In this document: piece after piece, positions 25,826 to 40,300 of the stretch
How the letters are laid out: each line of letters begins with the position of its first letter
Position numbering within the stretch: position 1 is the stretch's first letter
Source: Amblyornis subalaris
Taxonomy: Eukaryota > Chordata > Aves > Passeriformes > Ptilonorhynchidae
Direction of reading: 5' to 3'
Assembly: GCA_018881555.1 (NCBI GenBank)
Contig: JACAXG010000033.1
Coordinates: forward strand, 6,530,979 to 6,594,978
DNA length: 64,000 nt
Notes under the pieces: model-generated
Told to the model about the DNA's origin: nothing
Seen by the model: the letters and a program-made list of their open reading frames with translations, nothing else
Database searches by the model: none
Translations under genes and position numbers: made by a program

Positions 25826-25859
<34 letters not shown>
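25826..25859. repeat. Poly(A) run of 34
   Basis: Uninterrupted A34. The sequence in front of it was not recognised as a known retroposon or processed gene copy, and I did not find flanking direct repeats. Confidence 0.9.
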
Positions 25860-25862
<3 letters not shown>

Positions 25863-27888
25863 AAACACATCAGATACTATTTAGGGGATTATTCCTTTTT
25901 TTCCCTTCTTCTTCTGCTTCACAGATCTCCTTTCAGTAAAACAGAGAAATATTTTATGCCCAACTTCTAAATGAAAAGAGATAATTATGTTTTTAACAAC
26001 TTAATTTTCATGCTCAAATGCGTTTTCTGCTGTGTTTGAAAACATTTTCAGTATCCAAATTTAGATCCAAGGGGTTTTAGAAAATGCTCTTCAAACCCAG
26101 TTTCTAACACTCTCTACTCATCTTGGGCTATGACCAGCTTCAATCAACTAGATGAAAACTGTATTGTGACTAAGCAGCAAAAGTCAGTCTTAGCAAATGA
26201 TTTGCACTGAATTAGCAGCCCATCAATCATGTAGGGGAAAAAAAAATCGAAATGTGAACAAGCTAATTAGTGTTTGACAGTTAGGATGTTTCCAAGTATG
26301 TTATTGTCAAGGCAGCCTTTGTTATTGCCTGGCATTGATGCGCGTGTGATGTCCATTCTACCAAACACTGCACGTTTGTTGATCCCGCGGCACTTTGGAG
26401 ATCAGCAAGGCATGATCACTGTGCTTTCATGTGCAAACCTCAGTGTCCAGGACAAATCCTAGCTCAAATGTTTTCCGGTACTCCCCAGCTCCTAATGGAT
26501 ATCCTACGGTGCTATGAAGTATTTCTGTGCAAGAAAAACTGGTTCAGTCATATGCACAGGTATTATACCTGTACATTTTTAAAGGTGTTGAAAAATTGAG
26601 AGGATATAAAACCCCATTCTCAAGCTGGTTTTGTATCTGAGAGTGATATCTTGGAAAATGACTGAGAAAATTGAAAAATGAAAAAGTCTGATTATAGTAA
26701 TTTCAGGTAAAGAAAACACTTCGTATTGAATATGAAAAGACCTTTAAATCTCTCCAAGAAAGAACCAGTTAAATAGAGTATACTCTAATGAGGAAAAGAA
26801 GCAGACATTCCTAACAATGGAGGAAGTAGCAGCAATCAGAACATGAGAAAGTGATGGATTTACTGAATCTCTTGAATTTTTCNCAGTAAGACAGAGCACC
26901 TTTCTCATCAATAGCACTGATGGAGCATCTGGCTGAATTATAACAGTCTGTGAAATGCATGAAGTCACAGCATAAAAGAAAACTTTGCTTTTAAGCTGTA
27001 GGGCTTTGTTTACCTGCAGATTTCCTGATGACTGAATTGTTGGAAACAAAGGAGGAAATAAAACCGAAATAAACCAAATGTTTACCAAAGAAGATGAACA
27101 AGATAAAATGGTCCTAGTTAGAAGAACAGTTAAAAACAGTGAAGTAAAACAAAGTGGCAAATTATGTTCTCAGATGCCTACATATTCAGATATACTGGTG
27201 TAAATATGGCTATTTGAACAGATGTATTTGCTGCCCTACAATGAAAAGCATTACCTGCAAGGCCAGTTAATTAGGAACAACTATTTTATTACAAAGAAGA
27301 AAATAACTGCAACAAAAGAAAGTACAGCAAAGAGAAAGACCTAACTGATTCTAGCTCTTTAATGGAGGGAAAATGTAACTTGTGAAGCAAGAAATACCTT
27401 AATTCTGCATTTCTTTTTTTTATAGCAAATTATTGCTTGTTTTCATAATTAGTGTTTATCATCTTTCATAGAATCTTTTCTGAACCTGATACTTGTCAGC
27501 AGGAAACAGCTGTGACTGAGATATGGGCAGTCAAGGGTAACTTGTGCAGTCCTGTGCCCAAATGAATGAACTGGTTATCAGTGTGTCACTACTGTGGCCA
27601 TCAATGCCAAAATGCCCTTGCCAGTGCTGCTGAAGGAGCTGGGTGCAAAGGGAGCTTTGGAAAAGAAAAATCCTTTCCCTTTTGTCTTCTCCATCAAAAG
27701 AGGCTGACTCCAACCAGAGGAGTCCCACACTTCTCAGATGCCTTGCCCAGGCCAATCAGCTGCCATCATCACTGCTGCTGGAGTGACGAGATACAAGGAG
27801 AGAAGCAAGCCTCTCCTAAAAAACATTCTGTGAGGAACTGTGGCCAAGACAGTTGTCTAATTATTTTGGAAGCAATAGTCTGCAAAGA

Positions 27889-27894
27889 TTTATT
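27889..27894 (-). promoter_or_regulatory. Candidate polyadenylation signal of gene A
   Basis: AATAAA on the minus strand, about 425 nt beyond the gene A stop codon. Other weaker hexamers may exist, so the choice is tentative. Confidence 0.4.
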
Positions 27895-28317
27895 ATAGGG
27901 TCACCTTATGCATTGCCAGAATAACAAAAGGACAGGAANATAAGGATAACAAAATCGAGGGAGACCTCAGTCCAGGAATCACTTAGAAATTCAGCACAAA
28001 AAAACCAAAGCTAAGCATTCATAATCATCAAAACATAAGTTATATCCTTAGTTTTACAGTTCTAATCTTGGTCTGCTCCAGTGACATTTGCATTGTCAGC
28101 AGATGCAAGTTAAAACATGGTCTTCAGATCATTCTATCTTGATCCCGCCCTGAGGGTGTTCAGCTTAAAGCCACCTTTACTAAATACTGTGCCATTCACT
28201 GGAACAATTGTTCTAGAAAGGCTCAATTTGGAGAAACAAATGACCCATGGATCAACATCCCCAAATGAAACACTCTTAATCTAAATACATTTTTGAGGAA
28301 GTATCTGGTTCTATCCT

Positions 28318-31300
28318 TTATAGGTCAACAAGTTTATTGTCACCTTCCTTATCACACCAACAGAATGGGAACGTCCCACAGCACGGCTGCAGCCACGGCT
28401 TCCACACTACGTTGTACACAGAGAGCTGCTCTGGGACTGGAGTCAGTGTCCTGCGATGCTCTTCTATGGCTCTTCCAATCTTCCTTATGACAGTGTCAAA
28501 GAGGGGCTCTGTGTCAGCCGAGAGAGGTTTGGCTTCAGAAGGGTCTTGTGAGAGCTCAAACAGCAATGGAGGGTCGTGATGGGTCACGCCTTCCCCAAAG
28601 CAGGGGCAAAATCCTCTATCATAGCAAGCCCCAGCTCCGGGAGGACTGAAGATAGGAGTCACATAATGAGCCTTCCAAACAGCTCCACCTGGCAGGAAAG
28701 AAAGAATCACAGAAGGCTGGTTATAACGCTGGCAGTTATCACAAGGAAGAGTGAATGTTCTTCTAGAGTTCATTTCTAGTTGCACTTCAGCTCTACACTT
28801 ATTAGTTAATGTAGTGTTGTAATTTCTCTTGGTGCTGTACAATACAGACAATGCTAGTAAATTCTTCCCCACATTACACCTGGAACTACTTGGAAAGATA
28901 CAATCCCAGAAAAAGATGCGTTAGGCCAATGTGCCCTCCTGTAGACTGAATATCTCTTTGGAAAGAAGCTCTGTACTCACTGTCCTTCTGGTGCCACCGC
29001 ACAGCGTGTAAGTGAATGCCACAGTAATGGAACAGGAACTCGTGCTCTGAGTGTGCCACTGTTCCTTGCAGTAGAGGCAACAGATCCCGGCCATCAATCA
29101 CCCTAGCAGGAAAAACAGAGGCTGAGGTGAGCTGTACAGGACTGTGCTCCTTCTGCACAACTGTTGATGGAAGTGGCAACTCTGGAAAAGAAAGAGGATT
29201 GTAGAAGAAAGCAGGTAGGGGCTGAATCTCAAATGTAGACAAGAGGTGACTGAACTCTTAGACATTGGTGTGTCTAGAAAATGAGCAAGACTGAAAAAGA
29301 AACATGAAACTCTTAAAATGTGTTTCCAAACTAGGTTTTTCATTGTTTGGAGAAAGAAGAAGGAATAAAGATAATTTTGTTTGTACCTGTCCTGAGGCAC
29401 TGCCCCTCCAGCCAAATGAACTATTGTAGGATAAATATCCATAAGGCTTGTAGGTTCATCAATAACTGTGCCTGCAGGTAAGACTCCTGGCCATCTAAAT
29501 ATCCCTGGGACACGGATTCCTCCTTCCCAGCCTCCCATAGCTTTACCACCTTTCATTAAAAAAAAAAAAAAAAGTTAATTTCAAACAAGTTTGATTTAAA
29601 ATAAAGAGAAATTTTACACAGATGTTACTGTATTATCATGTTACCTNTCATGAGCCTTCTTTACTCTCTTGTTTTTACTGCTAAGCTCCTACTCAGGATC
29701 AGTGAAAGTGTGTTCATCAGACCAGCCTCTCTGGCAATTTGAGAATTCATGCTTATAAGGAACACCTGCCCAGGTTGGAATTTACTACATTTATACATGC
29801 CTAATTAGAATGAGGCAAATTTGCTTCTTGGTCATAAACCAGTGTTACTCCTTGAGTGGGAGTGCTGAGTTGTCACTGTCCCTGACATCTCTTACCTCTG
29901 TATATTCCATTCCAGCCACCCAGCTGCCTTTTGCCTTCTTGCCTTTCCAGCCATCCACCATGATCAGAGGCAAAGTAAACTAGTGTAGTATCTCTCAAGC
30001 CTTCCTTGTCAATAGCATCTAGAACCTGGCCTGTAAACACAAGAATATGTGTATATTTAAAAGCAAAAATATTGTTTATAGTACATAAATTTTAACTTTT
30101 GACTTGTAAACATTTACCAATGTAATTTCTTATCTATGTAAGGCTGCACATTGTTTAATATTTTTTTAAGATCAAGATTTGTAGTTGTGATTTCATTGTC
30201 TTTAAAAGCACAGAAAATTTGCAATGTGTTGTAACCACTTTATTATTGGTATTTTAACAAAGCAGTGCAAGAACCACAATCACGGACTAGAAGCCTGTAT
30301 TGTAAAGGGCAAAACTACCACATACTGTAAAATATGGAAAGAAAGTATGACCCAAAGCCCCCAAAATTTAGATTCTGCATCAGTGGTGGCCATCACAAAA
30401 AATGTAGTAAAAACACAAGGTTGCCCTTGTCTTGTATTGTCTAGACCACAACTAGGATTTGCATTACATCACTGCATGGACATAATATGCATTAATAACA
30501 AAGTTCCTTTTTATTTAAAAGTCATTCTTGAGCTGTTTCTGACATTCTTAATTATATTTGTGGTGTGTAAGTGTTTGACAGGTAGGTTTGAAACCGAATT
30601 TTTCCTGTGTGTGTACATGACACATCTCTTTTGCAAATGTGCGTACTTTCTGTCCATCATGACTGAATGATAAATGATTCTCCCTCCCTTCCAAAAAACC
30701 AGGCTGAAAAATAACGTGAATCTAATTGGGGGAGGGCATACCAGTTAACATTGACAAACATTTCTGTATTTATGAATGTGGGTGAAAAATATTCAGTACT
30801 CTGCTTAATGCAGCAGCCACAAATAAGTAACCTATGGGTTTTCATCTGGAATTAATTTGCTTACCATTTTTATCACCTTCTGATGCATCCTACTTAGAAA
30901 TGACCATGAGAGGCTGAAATGACCTGGTCTTTACTAGTCATAGAAAACTACACTATTATCACATATTTAGCAAGAAATATAGGAGAGCTCCTTGACAGGA
31001 GCTAAGGAGACATGGTTAAAACTGGTAAACACTTAACCAAAACAAACAAAAAAAGAGAGTGAACAGAAAGACTAATTTGATCCAAGACTGGAGAAAGTAA
31101 AAAGCCAACACTATAAGTCAAAAGTACTCACACAAGATTGACAGATTTTCATGAAAAACTTAGGACTTTTTTCCTACTTGCTTTTAATTGTCTTCCTTGT
31201 TCTTTTAATAACAACTGTGTTTTTATTACATATTTATACCCAGATATTAGACAGTTGGAGACATTGTTATATGCTGTGGTGACTTACCCACCATCCAGTC

Positions 31301-34300
31301 CATCTCCTCTACGTTGTCTCCATATAAACCATGTCTGCTCCTCCCAAGAAACTTCTCCGTGGTGAGGAGAGGGGTGTGGGAATGCAAAAAGGAAAGAAAG
31401 AGGAGGAATGGCTTGTGCTTATTTCTAAAAAACAGAAATCAACACTGTATTATTAGGGAGGAAGGTTTTCAACGCATACAGAGGTCAGCTGTAATGAAAA
31501 ATGGTATTATTTGTGTATCGATATTTCAACAATCCCTTCAGAAACACCTTACTTTGTAAAATAGTATAACCCAGTGATTAGGATCTGTCTGATAAAATAA
31601 TGTTTGGCCTATATAAAATTATCCCTTTTTTACCCTGAATCAGACATAGAAAATTTCTGGATTGAAGCTCCGTTTTCTGCTATTACAAAGCACCACTGTG
31701 CTACTGAAGCGAAGGCAGCAGGTTCATCTCTTGCCAGCTGTTGCCCACGTATCTGTCCATATGATAAAGCTACATCATAGCTCTGCTTCTCCTTCCCTGG
31801 CCCACACATGCATTTCTGACATCACCTGCTATTCTTTAAAGCTGCCATAATGGTCTCATTGATATATGAGACCAACATTGAAAATATGTATACATATTTT
31901 ATATACCAATTGAAATATATATACATATTTCTTAAATATTGCCTAGAAATATTCAATACAGCTCCTGCAAATTTGGAAATATTATTGGCTTTAGTGAAGC
32001 TGAGAATAAGGGACATCCTTAAGCAGCAGCTTTTTTTTGTTTATTTAATAAGATCATATAATTATTGATATTATTTAAAATAAATAAAAATAATAGTACT
32101 TAGAATCCTACATAACATTGTAAAAATTATTAAAACTTATGAAGACATGAAACAGAAAAATGCTGTTAAAAAGTTGCAAAATGCGCAAGAATCAGAAAAT
32201 TTGTGATCAAAGGAAGCCCACTTCACCTTTCAATAAACAAAATGGACTCTCTCAAGATAAGGGACGTAGTTCTGTCTGTCACCATTGGCTGCTCGGTAAT
32301 TCCATGGTTTCTCATCATAATGCAGTTCCAGTACCGTACAAACCCATAACTTGAGAACCAGGATACAAAGAACAGNAGACTAAACCCAGCAAGGCAGGTC
32401 AGTATTTTCCAGTGGACCGAAATCAGGCCGGTCAGTCTTCCCAGGGCAGCAGTGAGTGTAACGAGGCCAATCATTTGAGTGGAAAGCCAGAGCTTCCTTC
32501 TAAAGGCTCTGTCCATCTCTGGTGTTTCTGTTGGTTGACAGTCGCTTATTAGCGTAAAAGGCATCCCATAAAAATAGTCAAATCCGTGTTTTAAAGGGTG
32601 ATGACAATGGTCATTTCGGGATTCACAGTTAACACCTTGATGCCACTTCCCTGAAAATACAGATTATTAAAAGGTAAAAAGATAATATGTAAAAGAAGTG
32701 GACTATTCCTTATACAAAACATTCCTCAAAAAATTATTGNTTTTTTTCTGCTTGTGATAACTTCTTCATCCTACACAAAAAATACCAAATATGTAGTTAT
32801 GTAATGGGATTGATGCAAGTAAACCACTACAAATTATAAATTTTCAAGAAATTCATGCCCTGTAGCTTTGATCAAACATTTAAAAAAGTGTACTATAAAG
32901 GCAACTAGAAATAGAGACAAATTCAGAACTAAGCAAAAATGTACATCCTTGCTGGTGACCAATTGGGTATCAAATAGGAGGAGGCTGTCCTTTTGCAAGC
33001 ACAGGGCAAAATAACCTTGTTTTGTTGTCCCTTTACCTTCAAAGTGCTATGCAAACTTGTTTCTGGAAGATTTTGAAGAGCTTGATTTCAGAACTCTGGC
33101 TACACTCAGTGTTGGTGCCAGATTGATAAGGAGAGCTGTGGATAGAGTAGTCAAGCTGGCAGCTCCAGTGACTGTTTGCCAGACAAACCTCTGGATCCAG
33201 AAAAGCTTGAGCTCAGGAGATCAGGATTTCTCTGTACATGTGTAAATAACTTTGATGATCATTATATCTCTATATACTGAATGAGAATAAATGACTTTGT
33301 TTTATAAATATTTTTGCCATTTATTTGCATTTAATCAAATTTTTAAAAATTAAAGCCTCCTTCTTTTAACACCTCTTGATCTTTTGCAGTGCAATTTGTT
33401 CTTTATTATGAACATACCACCTATTATGATAATGGCACATCAAACCCATGATTTTGCTTCCCCTCCATTCTCCTCCTCTATTCAAACAGACTGGTCAGGC
33501 ACTTACATGGTGACATAGCAAGCTGGCTCATTTGGTTCAAACACTAACGTTTGTGAATGTCTGAATCAAGTGAACAAAATCTACCTCTCATCAGAGAGAT
33601 GAAGTTTAATTGCATTTTATGCAGGTTTTGGATGCCAGATCAAAATGGACATTTAGAATTTTACTCGAAAACTAATTCGTAACTAATTCTTATTGTGGAG
33701 TGAGGAACTGTGAACTCACAGGATGATGTTATCCTAAACAAATGGTTCACTATATCACCAATATGTATACAAGCAGCCAATCCTGAGCAGGTTTCAATAC
33801 AATCACAGTGCATTATAATAGGAGCAGAAAAACTGTCTCAGAGGAGAAAAATTGTTGCTTTTTGGCTATAAATATAAAGAAAGAATGGAAGTTCTCTTCT
33901 AGGTGGATAAATTGCTTTGAGCTAAAATCTCTACTCGGTTTACCTCTTGACATATTTAGAGCCAGCTATAGAATGAAAGAGGTTTGTAATCACTACATAA
34001 ATGCATTGGTCATAAATACAGGTGCAGCTAAATTATCCTTGGAATTCAGATGCACTTCAACACCTAAATCTCCAGCTGAGGTCGATAAAGGTTTCTGACA
34101 TGCTAGAAAAGAACCAAATCTCCAGAAGCTAAACTAAGTGTATAATTAAGATAAATTAATCTCTGAGGACATAAATTATACAGCATTGGCTTTCTGACTA
34201 CAAAGTACCTTCAAAGCATTTCCCAACAAAAAATCTCATTATCACCTCAAGCTGCAGGTTATTAATAGGATTTAACTTTGCAATTAAACTGGTTGTGCTC

Positions 34301-37300
34301 AGGGCAAAACAATCACAAACAATTCAGGTGAGACTACTTAGTGCTCATTCAGCTGTGGTGACATGGGTAGATGTTAAGATTTTTTGCTTCAAGACTTGAA
34401 TGTAAACTTCTTGTAGGTTTTTGTGTGTCACTTGTTGCTAATGCTTTCCAGCATCCCCCATGGTGCAATTAATCAGGATCTGTCAACCCGGTTAATCTAA
34501 GTGATGCTTTTGGCATCTATAGTGTGATTTTAGCTGAGATGCCCACAGGGAAAATGCTTCCCCGTTTTGCTTCTAGGAGGCATGCAGCACAACCCCCCTG
34601 CACGGCAATTCCCTGGGGAGGATGGAGACAAATCTGATTGTTTTGTTACTGATAACATGCTGAAACCAAGCTGAAACAGACACAGTCTGCTTTATGAGCT
34701 GATTAAAACAACTAAAATAATATCTCTACAAAGCTGTCAGGAGATGGAGCTTCAGTAATGTAGAATTTAAAGTGCTTGGAAGGCTTCTTTTAGTTTTGTC
34801 CTGTGTGGTTTAGATTTATTATGTTGAATGAATACAAATCTATTTCTGCAGAAACTTTTATTAATACATTCAGTTGGTTTGTGCAGCTGATATTTTTATG
34901 TGTCGGATATAGATTTTACATTTTGACATTTTAGATGCTCAGATGAGGTAGGGCAAATAGGTGAAAATTCAGGTGGGAATGTTTGTGCTTTATCAGTCTG
35001 TGAAACTATGTGATATATCTAAGATAAATAATTATTTGAAACTATATCATGACCAAAAGTTACAACTATATTAAAAAATAGCACTATAAAATACAAAGTA
35101 AAATGAAACTCACATTAATGCGGAAGAAGACAGTGTTTTGTGGGCTGTACTGAAATCTTTGTGACACTAGAAATTGTCTCTAATGCCTTAAGTAGCAGCT
35201 GTTTCCTTTTGCTGTGAATCTGCCCTGAACTGTGTAAAAAATCATCATGCTTATTTAAATGGCACTCATATTTTTTCTGTTTTTTTAATGAAATGTTATT
35301 GGAATAAGTATCATATACCTAGTACAATAATATTCAGGAATTGTTAACATATTTTCCATTATGTATTTTAACAATACAGCTGTGCTTGAGAGAGGGTCCA
35401 TAGTAAAGATTGTCCTCTTTATCATATACTTGCTCTTTTAAGAGAGGTACTTTTCGGTCAGGATTTCTTTTAACATATTATTCTTAAATCGGGAAATAAA
35501 AATTTTATAACAGAAGTATGAGCAGTTGCTAACTAAAAATAAATGGTTTGAGTGAGATGTGCAGGAGAAACACATTAAAGAACATCTTTAGGAGAGAAGT
35601 GCCCACATACCTATGAGTCCTGTGCTGTAGCCTTGCTGCTGCAATATTTTGGCAAAAGTGGTTTCGTTTGGAGGAAGCCCTCCTGAGCCAGCATTCCAAA
35701 AAATGACACGGTAATTGTTTATAGCATCCATCCCTAAAAATACAGTAAAAAGCAATCTGAGTAAGTATAAGGGGTTGAGTCCTTTTATCAAACATACTTT
35801 GTTGTTTCCTGATTTCATTGAAATGGTAATGTTAAACATTTATCTTAATGCTGTTTTCTTGGGAAAATGAATCTAAGACCCTGGACAAGATTAAGAAAGA
35901 GTTGACTCTGCATAATATCTATTCTTTCTTCTTTGTATCTCATATTGAGACTTTTTTTAAAATTTAATTTAATTTCATTTGGAATGACACAGATGTATAG
36001 GAGGTTTTATATGTTACAGTGGCATCCATGCTGTATGGAATGCACTTGCTTAGTGTGAATGTGAGGGCAGGGAGGACCATAAGGGACCTCTGTCAGTCTC
36101 AAACACTAGCTCGTCTAAGGCTGCCTGGGAACTCAAGATTTCGTTGCACAGTGGTATGGGTGGCTGTATCTCATCTCTGAGACCCACAGAGTAGCTATCT
36201 AGCACTGCAGTTTTCTCTTCGCCTGCAGGTTTACACCCTGTTATTTAGCATTTTATACTGGCATAACCCCATCATACAGTGCTGTGTAAAGTTCAATCTG
36301 TCATTGTAGCATTGAACATCTCTGGCCCTGTTGTTACAGTGGGCAAGGTCTGTACAAGCCCATGTGTGTTTTCAAGNTACCAGTCTCAGTGGGAGCTGTC
36401 ATGATAAAAGTAGGATGACATATCAGCTTCAAAATGCCTTGGGAATGAAGGGTCTGAAGTAATTTGCAATAGAACAAGTATTTGAGGGTTGCTGTTAGAA
36501 ACAAGTAGAGCTATTTGTTTTTCATACCTCTTCATCTCAGGGATGCAGTTTGACAGGATAGTGTTTTTTCTTCAAAAATACAACTGGGAAAAATAATATA
36601 GCTGTCAAACTGTTATTGCATAGGACAGATTAATTCTGACAGACAAGTAAAGAAGCTTTCCCATAAATGACTCCTTCTGCACCTCAGCTGGAGGGAATGG
36701 ACACACATCTGCACAGACCTACTCTGCTCCCTGCAGGGCTGAGCTGCTTCTGACATCTGATGAGGAGTCAGCCATGACAGAAATTAATCTAACTAGTGCT
36801 TTAGAAATGTCTTGTTACTATTATTCGTGTTTTGTGTAATGACCTTTTTGAATGTAACAATTTGCTCTAACTCCATTCTGGCTGCAATCTGTACAAGAGA
36901 GCACCAAAACATAACCAAAATTGTGGGCTGGGTAAGATCAAGATGCTCTGCACAGCTGGTTCTTCTCTGCTGTGCTTTCCCCCAGGTCAGTTTGCTGTAC
37001 CCCCTAAATATAAATGCCACCTCAAAGGTACCTAGCCTGTCTGACATCTCGTCTATCTCAGTGAGGGATGGTGTGTCTGTGGCACCCCTCCTGTTTGCAC
37101 ACCGTCATTTCTTTTGTGCCCATCGTATGACATTGTTCTCTCCAGCAATGAAGCAACGTTTACAGGCCGCGTGGCTTTGCAGGGCAAACCTGATCGGAGG
37201 GGATATCTCCCAGTGAGGAAAGCTGCTCTGCTGGGGGTGCAAAGTGGAGCTGCAGCAATGTGTTGGGTCAGCTTCACTCCTTCCTTTGCCAGGCGATCGA

Positions 37301-40300
37301 TGTTCGGGGTCCTAAAAATGCAACCAACACCACCAGATATCATTTAGAGAGTCTTTCAAGGGAATAAGAAATTATATACTTATTTTTATTTTGGGAAGTT
37401 TCTTCTATTTGAAAATGGCCAAGAAATACTTTTTAAATTTATTTTAGCTTTCTCAAGTGATGGGGAAATATTTTGGGCTTTTTTAATTCATTAACAATCA
37501 GTGTCTGCATAAATTTCAAGCCAACCATTCCTTCTTGTTTCCCATGTCCTGTGAAGAGTCTGTCAGAAATCGTAGAATATTAGAATGGTTTGGGTTGGAA
37601 GGGACCTTCAAAATCACCAAGTTCCAACACCCCTGCCACGGGCGGGGACACCTTTCACTAGACCAGGTTTCTCAGAGCCCCATCCAACCTGGCTTTGAAC
37701 ACTTCAGGGATAGGGCATCAACAGCTTCTCGGGGCAACCCGTGCCTGTGCCTCACCACCCTCACAGTAAAGACCTTTCATCTCTCCAGAACTGCATTTCC
37801 TACACCAGCTTTTTAAAGAGCAGTGTATCAGCCTCAGTGTATCAGTGTAATGGCAATTTCGTTGCCACAGGGTAACAATGCTTGACTAGACAAGATGCTA
37901 CATGACTTATGGTACAGATAAGGAAACAAACAAGGTACTTCTCATGATGTTTGAAATTAAAAGAAATTCCGCATGTTTTCACACAGTAGTGGCAATCTCT
38001 TGTGGCAACCTAAATTAAGCATAGGTGAGAGGAGGGTACTTCGCAAGCAACTGGCAACCAACAAAAACAAACTTGCTTAGCACTCTAGTTAAAGACAAGA
38101 TAATATCTTACATTTCAGAATACAATATCCCCCTCTTCCAATTGAAGGTGTGCCTCCTTCTATTTCAAATTAGATTGAGCTTCAGTTTTACAATTTTGCT
38201 TTTGCAATTATCAGTTCAATGTAGACAAAATCTTCAGGAGAATTTCGAAAGGTGCTGGATGTTTTGTTGCTTTGTTCTTGTATGTTGTGGATTCCTCCCT
38301 CAAAAACATGCTGCCAGGAAACAACATCTGCAACAAGGTTTCTTATTCTCGACAGCCTTTCACCAGAGGTGCCATCCAGGGTAACTTGGCAGAGCAGCTG
38401 GTGTAGTTCCACCCTTCAGCACAATTGCTATCTCAGTTAGCTGATAAACATTCCTCCTGAAAGGAGTGCTAGGTCTGCTTCCCAAACTGCTGTTTCAAAC
38501 TCCTGCCATTCTTCACACTGCAGAGAGCCAATTGGTAAGACATTCACCCCACTAATACACCGCAAATGTAGCCCACTACTCTTGAAAAGAAAATCCATGC
38601 CTTGGGGATGATGCTATGGAGGCCTTGCAGAACTCCACCAGCTGCCTATCAGGAACTTGCTGACTGAAGTTTTTCAGGGTGAGATTCCAAGGGCTTTTCT
38701 GGGTGAGGGGAGTGATCATGGCAAATTTGGGTTTGTTCGAAGAAGTGACAAGCTGGTGGGAACCAGCAGGCAATGCTGTGGCATGATTTACAAAGAGAAG
38801 GCAGATTCTATGTCCTTGAGGCTGAAAAGAGAAGTATTTCCTAGTAACACTGCTCACTGCAGTGATTTAACTATACTTTGATGTGAGACTGGGAAAGAAT
38901 AGCAACATAGAATTAAAATGAGGTAATGAGGCCTGATATGCTGAAAGAGGGGACAACATTTCTATCTTTGGGTATAGCTGTTTTTTAAGTGTTAGGCAAT
39001 TAAGAAATACACAAGAACGATTGTCATATTCCCACAGTAAAGCAGCTCAACATAGCAGATCTGGCCCTGGGAATGCCCTGTAGGCTATGAGAGAATCCTG
39101 GGCAGAGGATTTCAGGTTTACATTAAATATCACACCAGCTATGTTCGCCCTTATGGTCAGCTTCCTTACCTGATGGTATCATTCCCATAGCAACCTACAT
39201 CCCCTATGCCGAGATCATCAGCCAGGAACAGGATGAAATTTGGCTGTGTGATGATGGAAAGCTGTGTGAGTGGTGTCTGCAGAAGCAGACCAAAAATAAG
39301 GGGTATAACCAGGGGTGACCTGAAACACAGAAGAAGGAAATAAGCCAATGACCTGTCCATTCATCAATCCTCCTGCACATGGCCAAAGACCTTCCTACGC
39401 GAGTTTGGCTGCAGACCAGAGCACTCTGTGCAGGCACTGAGGGTGTGCTAAGTGTTTATCATTTACCCAAACAAATGTAATGAAGAGGAAAATGTCAGGA
39501 CCACAACTTTAAAATCTCCTTTCCTGATTGTTTCCAAGCTTCTGGTGAGCAGTCTCACGTGGGAATTTACATGTAGCAGATGACATACAAGTGATTTTGC
39601 TTCAGTGGCTTGGGATGTTTATTAAAAGTAGGTCTGAGAAACTGAGAATGGGATCAGCTTCCTCTGACATCTTTTTTGCCCAGACTGGGACCCTTGGGTT
39701 GTGAAAATGTTAAGAAAAACAAAAAAAAAATCATATTGTGAGTATACTTTATGGATAAACAATATTACTCTTTTATAACAGTATTATGACATTATTAAGC
39801 TTCACTCACTTTAGATCTAAGTATGATACAAGAGTAACTCATGATTATTTTCTCACCAATGTGATGTAAGTTGCCAAATCATTTCTGCATTTGGAGTGTT
39901 CAGATCCTGCAAAACCAAGAGCACCTTGTCATATTTACATCTGCCTAGTAGTCACTGCAATAAGGATAGCTTAAAACTTAATCAAAGTCTGTCAACATTC
40001 TGTTTTATTTATTCCGGTGTACCTCAGATCAGATCCTAAATGAAGAAGAGTAAAGGCATTAATGTTAATTTTATTGCTAGTGCTTCACTTCTAAGAGGAA
40101 TTTTTCTTTTTGTGTAGAGAAGTTTATCTTAAGATAGTGAAATAATTCTCTTTTCTTACATGACTCATCTGTATAAAAAATACTTACTGTTCAGAAAGGA
40201 AGAGCTTTTTAAAATCCAGTCCTCAGTACAAGTTATTTTTCTGTAATCAGAGACAGCAGCAGCCTTGTGCTTACTCACATAATGTGCCAAGTTTCCTTTC

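Larger units (their letters stand above)
18761..28317. other. Region between genes B and A: no gene seen
   Basis: No exon was recognised. It probably contains the promoter and first exon of gene B and the 3' untranslated region of gene A (polyadenylation signal at 27889-27894). Repeats are a G-run, an AAT microsatellite, a T-rich/A-rich fold-back, a 17-T run (24885-24901) and a 34-A run. The longest open frame (26744-27160, minus) has no recognisable domain. Confidence 0.55.

Noticed and set aside
26744..27160. 138-codon minus-strand open frame
   Set aside because: Low-complexity Leu/Ser-rich translation with an N, no domain and no splice context.
30224..30670. 148-codon plus-strand open frame
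   Set aside because: It lies within intron 6 of gene A, has no recognisable domain, and its composition matches the flanking non-coding DNA.
38188..38857. Two adjacent minus-strand open frames that look mildly protein-like
   Set aside because: I considered a retroelement remnant in intron 2 of gene A, but no motif supports it; a repeat-library search would decide.
39320..39360. Alternative start Met upstream of exon 2 of gene A
   Set aside because: A good splice acceptor lies between it and the conserved part, genes B and C have acceptors at the equivalent place, and the upstream exon at 42240 fits in phase. Kept only as an alternative.
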